From NCBI GenBank assembly GCA_002421865.1, contig DISE01000100.1, positions 310 to 9,943 on the forward strand: a stretch of 9,634 nt of DNA, written 5' to 3'. The number at the start of each line of letters is the position of its first letter. Positions within the stretch are counted from its first letter, which is position 1. Under the pieces are notes generated by a model that saw nothing but the letters and a program-made list of their open reading frames with translations, made no database searches and was not told where the DNA came from. This document shows positions 1-6,507 of the stretch, one piece after another. This DNA comes from Castellaniella sp. UBA6218 (GTDB taxonomy: Bacteria > Pseudomonadota > Gammaproteobacteria > Burkholderiales > Burkholderiaceae_B). The position numbers were made by a program, and so were the translations under genes.

Positions 1-735
1 CTCGAGGACCTGGGCTACAGCGACTTCCAGGTCCAGAACTTCGGCACCTCGCAGGACGTGATGATCCGCCTGCCGGTGCGCCCGAACGAGGACACCGCGA
101 CCCAGAGCCGCACCGTGCTGTCGGCCCTTCAGGCCCAGAGCGCGGACGTGCAGCTGCGCCGGGTGGAATTCGTGGGACCGCAGGTGGGCCAGGAGCTGCT
201 GCACAACGGCCTGATGGCCCTGCTGTTCGTGGTGGTGGGCATCATGGTGTACCTGGCCGTGCGCTTCGAATGGAAACTGGCGGCCTCGTGCGCGCTGGCG
301 AACCTGCACGACGTGGTGATCATCCTGGGCTTCTTCGCCTTCTTTCAGTGGGAATTCTCGCTGTCGGTACTGGCCGGGGTGCTGGCGGTGCTGGGCTATT
401 CGGTGAACGAATCCGTGGTGGTGATGGACCGGATCCGCGAAAACTTCCGCAAGCAGCGCAAGGCCTCGGTGCGCGAGATCATCAACGCGTCGATCACGCA
501 GAACATTTCCCGGACGGTGATCACGCACGCCTCGACGCAGATGATGGTGCTGTCGATGTTCTTCTTCGGCGGCCCCACGCTGCACAACTTCTCGCTGGCC
601 CTGACGATCGGGATCTGGTTCGGGATCTATTCGTCGGTGTTCGTGGCCGCCGCCCTGGCCATGTGGATGGGCATCAAGCGCGAAGACCTGGTCAAGCCGG
701 TGAAGAAAGACGGTCCGGAAGTGGAACTCGGATAA
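1..735 (+). CDS. secF: Protein translocase subunit SecF, 5'-truncated by window edge
   Basis: SecF pairs with SecD in the inner membrane and uses the proton gradient to help pull proteins through SecYEG. The reading frame is open from base 1, so the start lies outside the window; 244 residues remain of a family usually about 310-325 long. Visible family marks are the end of the first periplasmic domain, VGPQVG at partial residues 58-63, hydrophobic helices at roughly 68-88, 94-113 and 117-135, then GYSVNES (132-138) running into DRIREN, and FGGP near 189-192 before the last hydrophobic pair. The C-terminus is a short charged cytoplasmic tail ending at TAA. SecD, normally just upstream, is presumably off the left edge. 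An intrinsic terminator follows at 26 bases, so secF ends its own transcription unit. The missing part should be TM1 and most of the first periplasmic domain. Confidence 0.97.
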   Translation, partial: LEDLGYSDFQVQNFGTSQDVMIRLPVRPNEDTATQSRTVLSALQAQSADVQLRRVEFVGPQVGQELLHNGLMALLFVVVGIMVYLAVRFEWKLAASCALANLHDVVIILGFFAFFQWEFSLSVLAGVLAVLGYSVNESVVVMDRIRENFRKQRKASVREIINASITQNISRTVITHASTQMMVLSMFFFGGPTLHNFSLALTIGIWFGIYSSVFVAAALAMWMGIKREDLVKPVKKDGPEVELG

Positions 736-760
736 ATCCATTTCCTTCCCGCCTGACCCC

Positions 761-795
761 AGGGCCGGCATCTTCGGATGACCGGCCCTGTTTTT
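761..795 (+). terminator. Intrinsic terminator after secF
   Basis: An 8-bp perfect stem (AGGGCCGG / CCGGCCCT) is extended, past one bulged A, by a further 4-bp stem (CATC / GATG) closed by a TTCG loop, giving the very stable C(UUCG)G tetraloop. TTTTT follows at 791-795 after one G. It lies 26 bases after the secF stop and before the miaB promoter, so it separates the two units. Confidence 0.9.
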
Positions 796-837
796 GGGTT
801 CTTGACCCGCCACCGCGCACTCCATCGTCATGAGCCG

Positions 838-864
838 TTGCCATATGACCGCTCACGCTACAAT
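838..864 (+). promoter_or_regulatory. Candidate sigma70 promoter for the miaB operon
   Basis: TTGCCA (838-843) and TACAAT (859-864) resemble -35 and -10 boxes; the 15-bp spacer is a little short. The -10 sits in GCTACAAT, a form common at betaproteobacterial promoters. It lies between the secF terminator and the chosen miaB start and would give a leader of roughly 45 nt. A second weaker pair, TTTCCA (871-876) and TATAAA (893-898), spacer 16, is also possible. Confidence 0.55.
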
Positions 865-916
865 TAAAGGTTTCCACCTTCCGCCCCCGGGATATAAACC
901 CGTCACGGCATCCATC

Positions 917-2419
917 ATGCAAGAAACTCCCGTGCGCCGTCCCGGCGTCATCCCCGCCTCCCGCGAATCCGCCGAGCACCTGAACGACTCATCCTGGCGC
1001 CAGGCCCAGGACCAGGCCCTGGCGGCCCTGCTGCAGCCCACGGAACCCGGGCGCGTGAAGAAACTGTTCATCCGCACCTTCGGCTGCCAGATGAACGAGT
1101 ACGACTCCGAGAAAATGGCCGACGTGCTGCATGCGGCCAAGGGCGTGGAACTGACTCAGACCCCGGACGATGCGGACATCATCATTTTCAACACCTGTTC
1201 GGTGCGCGAAAAGGCCCAGGAAAAGGTCTTTTCCGACCTGGGGCGGGTACAGCACCTGAAGCGGCTGAATCCCGATCTGGTGATCGGCGTGGGCGGCTGC
1301 GTGGCCAGCCAGGAAGGCGAGGCCATCGTACGCCGTGCGCCCTATGTGGACGTGGTCTTCGGTCCCCAGACCCTGCACCGCCTGCCCGAACTGATCGACC
1401 GGCGCCGCGCCACCGGCCAGTCCCAGGTGGACATCTCCTTTCCGGAAATCGAGAAGTTCGACGCCATGCCCCCTGCGCGGGTCGACGGGCCGGCGGCCTT
1501 CGTCTCCATCATGGAAGGCTGCAGCAAATATTGCAGCTTCTGCGTGGTGCCCTACACGCGCGGGGCTGAAGTCTCGCGGCCCTTCGACGATGTACTGGTG
1601 GAAATCGCCGACCTGGCCGACCAGGGCGTGCGCGAAGTCACCCTGCTGGGCCAGAACGTCAACGCCTACCGCGGGCCGGCGGGCGAGAACGGCGAAATCG
1701 CCGATTTCGCCATGCTGCTGGACTACGTCCACGACATCCCCGGCATCGAACGCATCCGCTACACGACCTCGCACCCCAAGGAAATGACCGCGCGGCTGAT
1801 CGAGGCCCATGGCCGGCTGCCCAAGCTCGTCCCCTTCCTGCACCTGCCGGTCCAGGCCGGCAGCGACCGGGTGCTGGCCGCCATGAAGCGCGGCTATACG
1901 GCCCTGGAATACAAGTCCATCATCCGCCGTCTGCGCGCCGCGCGGCCGGACATGACGCTGTCATCGGACTTCATCGTCGGCTTTCCCGGCGAGACCGAGG
2001 CAGACTTCCAGAAGACGCTGGACCTGGTGCGCCACGTGGGCTTCGACCAGTCGTTCTCCTTCGTCTATTCGCGCCGCCCGGGCACCCCGGCCGCCGACCT
2101 GACCGACGACACGCCGGAAACCGAAAAACTCGACCGGCTGCACCGGCTGCAGGCCCTGATCAACGAACAGGCCGCCGCCATCAGCCGTTCGATGGTCGGC
2201 GGCGTCCAGCGCCTGCTGGTCGAGGGCCCGTCCAAAAAAGACCCCCGCGACATGAAAGGCCGCACGGAAAACAACCGCATCGTCAATTTCGCCGGCCAGC
2301 CGCGCCTGATCGGACAGATGGTCGATGTGCGCATCACCGAGGCCCTGACCAATACCCTGCGCGGCGAAATCGTCACGACCGACTCGGCCGGGGCGCCCGA
2401 TGCCCGGGGGAATGCATGA
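917..2419 (+). CDS. miaB: tRNA-2-methylthio-N6-dimethylallyladenosine synthase MiaB
   Basis: MiaB is a cytoplasmic radical-SAM methylthiotransferase that turns i6A37 into ms2i6A37 in tRNAs reading UNN codons. The 500-residue protein has the UPF0004/MTTase N-domain with its three cluster cysteines, C57 (in FGCQMNEYDS), C94 (NTCSVRE) and C128 (GGCVASQE). The radical-SAM CxxxCxxC is C202, C206, C209 (EGCSKYCSFC), followed by VPYTRG. A TRAM RNA-binding domain covers about 425-490. The frame is open from an ATG at 830, but codons between 830 and 917 lack the G/C third-position bias seen after 917, and the likely -10 box lies inside that stretch, so I start at 917. There is no clear Shine-Dalgarno. 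A GTG at 1055 would give a length nearer that of E. coli MiaB (474 aa), but 917-1055 is coding-like. It is first in the operon; the stop is 18 bases before the next start. Confidence 0.96.
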   Translation: MQETPVRRPGVIPASRESAEHLNDSSWRQAQDQALAALLQPTEPGRVKKLFIRTFGCQMNEYDSEKMADVLHAAKGVELTQTPDDADIIIFNTCSVREKAQEKVFSDLGRVQHLKRLNPDLVIGVGGCVASQEGEAIVRRAPYVDVVFGPQTLHRLPELIDRRRATGQSQVDISFPEIEKFDAMPPARVDGPAAFVSIMEGCSKYCSFCVVPYTRGAEVSRPFDDVLVEIADLADQGVREVTLLGQNVNAYRGPAGENGEIADFAMLLDYVHDIPGIERIRYTTSHPKEMTARLIEAHGRLPKLVPFLHLPVQAGSDRVLAAMKRGYTALEYKSIIRRLRAARPDMTLSSDFIVGFPGETEADFQKTLDLVRHVGFDQSFSFVYSRRPGTPAADLTDDTPETEKLDRLHRLQALINEQAAAISRSMVGGVQRLLVEGPSKKDPRDMKGRTENNRIVNFAGQPRLIGQMVDVRITEALTNTLRGEIVTTDSAGAPDARGNA

Positions 2420-2424
2420 GCACG

Positions 2425-2432
2425 AAAGGAAG
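2425..2432 (+). promoter_or_regulatory. Ribosome binding site that sets the phoH-like start
   Basis: AAAGGAAG ends four bases before the ATG at 2437, with AGGA six bases from it. An in-frame ATG at 2416 overlaps the miaB stop (ATGA) but has no such site, so 2437 is preferred. Confidence 0.65.
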
Positions 2433-2436
2433 CCCG

Positions 2437-3468
2437 ATGAGCACGTCCCGCCGCACCGCCGGCACCGCCCCGAAGGCCGCCGCCAAGGCCCGCCCCCTGA
2501 CGCTCCAGCTGGAGGCCGACAATACCCATCTGGCCAATCTGTGCGGACCGCTGGACGAGAATCTGCGCCAGATCGCCCAGGCCTACGGGGTGGAGATCGG
2601 CCGGCGCGGCAACCGCTACACGCTCAAGGGCGCCCAGGCGCGGCCGGCGGCGCGGGCATTGCGCTGGTTCCACGAACGCGCCGCCCAGGCGCCGCTGTCC
2701 CTGGACACGCTGCAACTCGGCCTGGTGGAACTGGGCGCCCGCTCCGGCGCCGCCCACGACGGCGCACCGGAACTGCCCGAATTGCCGCCCGTGGACGACG
2801 CCAGCCTGAACCTGCGCACCCGCAAGACCGATCTGCGGCCGCGCACGCCGCGCCAGCGCGACTACCTGAACGCCATCCTGAAGCATGACGTGACCTTCGG
2901 CGTGGGGCCTGCCGGCACCGGCAAGACTTGGCTGGCCGTGGCCTGCGCCATCGACGCGCTGGAGCGCGAGTCGGTGTCCCGGCTGGTGCTGACGCGCCCC
3001 GCCGTGGAAGCCGGCGAGCGCCTGGGTTTCCTGCCCGGCGACCTGGTCCAGAAGGTCGACCCCTACCTGCGACCGCTCTATGACGCCTTGTACGACCTGC
3101 TGGGTTTCGAGCGCACGCAGCGCCTGTTCGAAAAACAGACCATCGAGATCGCGCCGCTGGCCTACATGCGCGGCCGCACCCTGAACCACGCTTTCATCAT
3201 TCTCGACGAGGCGCAGAACACCACGCCGGAACAGATGAAGATGTTCCTGACGCGGATCGGCTTCGGCAGCAAGGCCGTCATCAACGGCGACCCGTCCCAG
3301 GTGGACCTGCCCAAGGGCCATCAGAGCGGTCTGCTGCACGCCCTGGACGTCCTGGACGATGTGCCGGGCATCGCCCAGACCCGCTTCACCAGCCGCGACG
3401 TGGTGCGCCACCCCCTGGTGGGCCGCATCGTCGAGGCCTACGAACGGGCGGGCGACCATGTATCCTGA
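2437..3468 (+). CDS. ybeZ: PhoH-family ATPase (YbeZ-like)
   Basis: This is a cytoplasmic P-loop NTPase of the PhoH family, the YbeZ type that is encoded beside ybeY and thought to act with it in RNA metabolism. The protein is 343 residues (E. coli YbeZ is about 346). An N-terminal domain of about 120 residues precedes the ATPase core. Walker A is GPAGTGKT at 157-164; Walker B is FIILDEAQN with D257 and E258; NGDPSQ at 283-288 is the sensor-like motif typical of PhoH proteins. No membrane segment or signal peptide is visible. It sits between miaB and ybeY, and its last 11 bases overlap the ybeY start, which suggests translational coupling. If the ATG at 2416 were used the protein would gain seven residues and overlap miaB by four bases. 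The family is certain from the motifs; the exact biochemical substrate is not established. Confidence 0.95.
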   Translation: MSTSRRTAGTAPKAAAKARPLTLQLEADNTHLANLCGPLDENLRQIAQAYGVEIGRRGNRYTLKGAQARPAARALRWFHERAAQAPLSLDTLQLGLVELGARSGAAHDGAPELPELPPVDDASLNLRTRKTDLRPRTPRQRDYLNAILKHDVTFGVGPAGTGKTWLAVACAIDALERESVSRLVLTRPAVEAGERLGFLPGDLVQKVDPYLRPLYDALYDLLGFERTQRLFEKQTIEIAPLAYMRGRTLNHAFIILDEAQNTTPEQMKMFLTRIGFGSKAVINGDPSQVDLPKGHQSGLLHALDVLDDVPGIAQTRFTSRDVVRHPLVGRIVEAYERAGDHVS

Positions 3469-3943
3469 TTTCACCCTGTCGGTCCAGTACGCGCTCGAGG
3501 CTCCGGCGCTGCCGCGATGGCGGCTGCGGCGCTGGGTGGGGCGCGCGCTGGCTTTCGCCCTGGCGCCCCCCGAGCCGCGCGCCGGCAGCCCGGTGGCCCT
3601 GACCCTGCGCATCGTCGATGCGCAGGAGGGCCGCGAACTCAACGCCGCCTGGCGCGGACGCGACACCGCCACCAACGTGCTGACCTTCGAATACGGCGCA
3701 GACCCGTCGGGACTGATCAGCGGCGACATCGTGCTCTGCCTGCCGGTCCTGGAACGCGAGGCGGCCGAGCAGGGCAAGCCTCTGCTGGACCATGCCGCCC
3801 ACCTGGTCACCCACGGCGTGCTGCACGCCCTGGGCCACGACCACATCGAAACCGTCGAAGCCGAGCGCATGGAAGCCCTGGAGACCCGCATCCTGGCCGC
3901 CCAACGCATCCCCGACCCTTATACGGAAAACGAACGATCCTGA
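3458..3943 (+). CDS. ybeY: Endoribonuclease YbeY (rRNA maturation factor)
   Basis: YbeY is a small zinc-dependent single-strand endoribonuclease involved in 16S rRNA 3'-end maturation and 70S ribosome quality control. The 161-residue protein (E. coli 155) carries the family signature HGVLHALGHDH; H119, H123 and H129 are the expected zinc ligands. Upstream, NAAWRGRDTATNVLTF matches the conserved N-x-x-(W/Y)-R-x-x-D-x-x-T-x-V-L-(T/S)-F block and the later SGDIVLC strand also fits. The frame is open further left, to an ATG at 3359, but that stretch lies inside phoH; the ATG at 3458 gives the normal family N-terminus (MYPDFTLSVQY). It overlaps the end of phoH by 11 bases and is followed by a 52-base gap before ybeX. 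The phoH-ybeY pairing is conserved widely and supports a joint role in RNA processing. Confidence 0.96.
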   Translation: MYPDFTLSVQYALEAPALPRWRLRRWVGRALAFALAPPEPRAGSPVALTLRIVDAQEGRELNAAWRGRDTATNVLTFEYGADPSGLISGDIVLCLPVLEREAAEQGKPLLDHAAHLVTHGVLHALGHDHIETVEAERMEALETRILAAQRIPDPYTENERS

Positions 3944-3995
3944 AGCAGGCCGTTTATCGGTTATGCTACAGAATCCGTCACTCGTCCCCAGGACA

Positions 3996-4877
3996 ATGCC
4001 AGACCCCCACGCCTCCGACTCGGAGCCTCGACCTCCCCGGCCCGCGCGTTCCCTTCTTTCCCGCTTCAAGGCCCTGCTGCGCCCCGCCCCGCCCGCCGAC
4101 CGCGACGATATCCGGGCCGTCCTTGAAGCCGCCCACGACCACTCCGTTCTCGACGGGGAATCGTATGCCATGATTTCCGGGGCCCTCGCGGTCGCGGACA
4201 AGACCGTGGCCGACATCATGGTCTCGCGCGCGCGCATGGATCTGCTCGACATCTCCCGTCCGCTCCCGGAACTGATGCCGGCCATCACCGAGACCGGCCA
4301 TTCCCGCTTCCCCGTCTACGAGGGCGACCGCGACAACATCGTCGGCGTGCTGCTCGCCAAGGATCTGCTGCTGGCGCTGGCCGACCACGCGCTGGACATC
4401 CGCGCGCTGGTGCGACCGCCCGTCTTCATCCCCGAATCCAAGCGCCTGAACGAACTGCTGCACGAGTTCCGCGTCAACCGCAACCATCTGGCCATCGTCA
4501 TCGACGAGCACGGCGGCATCTGCGGCCTGGTGACGATGGAGGACGTTCTGGAGCAGATCGTCGGCAACATCGAGGACGAATTCGACGACGAGGCCGAAAA
4601 GACCATCTTCCGCACGGGCGAAAACAGCTGGCGGGCGATGGGCTCGGCGGAAATCGAGGATTTCAACGAGGCTTTCACTGTCCAGCTGCCCGATGAAGAC
4701 GCCGATACACTCAACGGCTGGCTGGCGGCCGAGCTGGGCCACATTCCCCGGCGCGGTGAACGCCTCGAACGCCACGGACTGGCTTTCACCGTCGTGAGCG
4801 CCGACGGCAAGCGGGCGCGCTGGCTCCACATCCAGCGCCTGAACCCGACTCCACCCGCCACGGAACATGCCGCCTGA
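3996..4877 (+). CDS. ybeX: CBS-domain protein YbeX/CorC (HlyC/CorC family)
   Basis: The protein is 293 residues (E. coli CorC/YbeX 292) and soluble: no membrane helices are seen, unlike larger HlyC/CorC relatives. Two CBS domains lie at about 71-130 (VADIMVSRAR to GVLLAKDLL) and 139-195 (VRPPVFIP to LVTMEDVLEQIVG), and a CorC_HlyC C-terminal domain at about 204-282. CBS pairs bind adenosyl ligands. The family was linked to magnesium/cobalt efflux and, more recently, to ribosome metabolism; the exact role is unsettled. ATG 3996 was chosen over an in-frame ATG at 3963 because the 11 intervening codons lack the local third-position G/C bias and the resulting length matches the family. AGGA lies close upstream, only two bases from the ATG. 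The 52 bases before the gene include TATGCTACAGAAT, a weak extended -10 look-alike without a good -35. The end overlaps lnt by 11 bases. Confidence 0.93.
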   Translation: MPDPHASDSEPRPPRPARSLLSRFKALLRPAPPADRDDIRAVLEAAHDHSVLDGESYAMISGALAVADKTVADIMVSRARMDLLDISRPLPELMPAITETGHSRFPVYEGDRDNIVGVLLAKDLLLALADHALDIRALVRPPVFIPESKRLNELLHEFRVNRNHLAIVIDEHGGICGLVTMEDVLEQIVGNIEDEFDDEAEKTIFRTGENSWRAMGSAEIEDFNEAFTVQLPDEDADTLNGWLAAELGHIPRRGERLERHGLAFTVVSADGKRARWLHIQRLNPTPPATEHAA

Positions 4878-6507
4878 GTCCACGGCCGCAACGCTGGCGC
4901 CGCGCCGCGCCTGGCGCGGCCCACTGGCAGCGATCCTGGCCGGCGGCCTGCAGGCGCTCTGCTTCGCACCCGGCCCCCTGCCGGCCTGGAGTCTGCCTTT
5001 CGTGCAGATCGCCACGCTGGCCGTCCTCGCTGCCCTGACCTTCCAGGCGCCTGGCCCGCGCCGCGCGGCCGGGCTGGGGTGGCTGTTCGGCCTGGCCCAG
5101 TTCGGCATCGGCGTCTACTGGCTGACCGTCAGCATGCACGAATTCGGCGGCCTGCCCCTGCCGCTGGCCATCGCCGCCCTGCTGCTGTTCTCGGCCGCGA
5201 TGGCCGCCTACGGGGCCGGCGCCTGCGCCCTGACCGCCTGGCTGTGCGCCGGACACGCCCACCCCGAAAGACGCGCGCCGCGCCAGATCCTGAACGCCGT
5301 CGCCTGGGCCTCGGCCTGGACGCTGGCCGAATGGCTGCGCGGCACGCTGTTCACAGGCTTCACCTGGCTGAACGTCGGCTATGCCCACGTCGAGGGCATG
5401 TTCTCCGCCTGGGCGCCATTCGCCGGTGTCTATGGACTGGCCTGGCTGGCGGCGTTCTCCGCCGCCGCCGTCGCGCTGATGATCCGCGCCAAGGACACCG
5501 CCTACGACCGCAGCGCGGCCGCCGTGGTGGGCCTGGCGCTGCTGACCGGACTGCTGGGCATCGCCTGGGGACACATCGTATGGTCCCGCCCGCTGGGCGA
5601 GCCCCTGATGGTGCGCCTGGTCCAGCCGGCCACGCCCCAATCCGACAAGTTCCAGCCCGAACTGTTCCTGCCCACCCAGGCGCGCATCCAGCGCCTGGCC
5701 GCGCTGGCGCCCAAGAGCGAGGCGGACCGTCCCGCCGTGGTCATCCTGCCGGAAACCGTGCTGCCCATCTTCCAGGACCAGGTGCCCGATGCCGTCTGGC
5801 GGCAATGGCGCGAGACCGCCGAATCGATGCGGGCAACCTTCGTGCTGGGGGCGCCGCTGCATGTCGCCACACCGGTCGGCGATCGCTACACCAACGGCGC
5901 CATCGCCCTGCGCCCGCATGACGCGGCCTCGCCCACGGCCGATCCGGCCTGGCACTACGACAAGCGCCACCTGGTGCCTTTCGGCGAGTTCATCCCCCCC
6001 GGCTTCCACTGGTTCGTGCGCGCGATGCGGATTCCGCTGGGCGATTTCGACCGGGGACCGGCGTATCAGCCGCCGCTGGCGGTCGGCGACCAGTTGCTGG
6101 CCTTCGACATTTGCTATGAAGACACCTTCGGCGAGGAAATCGCCGCGACGGTGGCGCCCGACGGCCCCGAAGCGCCGGGCGCCAGCATCCTGGCGAACCT
6201 GAGCAACCTGGCCTGGTTCGGCGACGGCTGGGCGCTGCGCCAGCATCTGTGGATCGCCCGAATGCGCGCCCTGGAGACCGCGCGCCCCGTGGTGCGCGCC
6301 ACCAACACCGGCGCCACCGCCGTCATCGACGCGCGGGGACAGGTGCTGGGCGCGCTCGACCCGGGCCGGCCGGGCGTCCTGGACGCCGAGGTCCAGGGTA
6401 CCCAGGGGCTGACGCCCTACGTACGCTGGGGCAATGCGCCGATCCTGATCTGGACGCTGCTGGGTCTGTCGTTGGCTGTCCGGAGGCGGCGCTACGCGCC
6501 GGCCTGA
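4867..6507 (+). CDS. lnt: Apolipoprotein N-acyltransferase Lnt
   Basis: Lnt is an inner-membrane enzyme that adds the third acyl chain to the N-terminal cysteine of lipoproteins, the last step of lipoprotein maturation. The 546-residue protein (E. coli 512) has an N-terminal half rich in hydrophobic helices (about residues 15-245), a nitrilase-like periplasmic domain (about 249-510) and a final helix near 518-538. The catalytic triad is present: E296 in ILPETVLP, K366 in YDKRHLVPFGEF and C416 in FDICYEDTFGEE, with spacings close to E. coli E267/K335/C387. The start overlaps ybeX by 11 bases, with only a weak GGA upstream, so expression is probably coupled to ybeX. It is the last gene of the operon. 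Its 3' end overlaps by 16 bases the 3' end of the convergent GGDEF/EAL gene. A C7 tract (5994-6000) falls at the Pro-Pro of FIPPGF, just after the catalytic lysine. Confidence 0.97.
   Translation: MPPESTAATLAPRRAWRGPLAAILAGGLQALCFAPGPLPAWSLPFVQIATLAVLAALTFQAPGPRRAAGLGWLFGLAQFGIGVYWLTVSMHEFGGLPLPLAIAALLLFSAAMAAYGAGACALTAWLCAGHAHPERRAPRQILNAVAWASAWTLAEWLRGTLFTGFTWLNVGYAHVEGMFSAWAPFAGVYGLAWLAAFSAAAVALMIRAKDTAYDRSAAAVVGLALLTGLLGIAWGHIVWSRPLGEPLMVRLVQPATPQSDKFQPELFLPTQARIQRLAALAPKSEADRPAVVILPETVLPIFQDQVPDAVWRQWRETAESMRATFVLGAPLHVATPVGDRYTNGAIALRPHDAASPTADPAWHYDKRHLVPFGEFIPPGFHWFVRAMRIPLGDFDRGPAYQPPLAVGDQLLAFDICYEDTFGEEIAATVAPDGPEAPGASILANLSNLAWFGDGWALRQHLWIARMRALETARPVVRATNTGATAVIDARGQVLGALDPGRPGVLDAEVQGTQGLTPYVRWGNAPILIWTLLGLSLAVRRRRYAPA

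Noticed and set aside
2065..3909. Open frame of 614 codons on the minus strand
   Set aside because: It runs antisense across miaB, phoH and ybeY, all of which have intact motifs in the plus frames.
3951..3974. TATGCTACAGAAT upstream of ybeX as an internal promoter
   Set aside because: It resembles an extended -10, but no acceptable -35 is found at 15-19 bp, so I do not call it.
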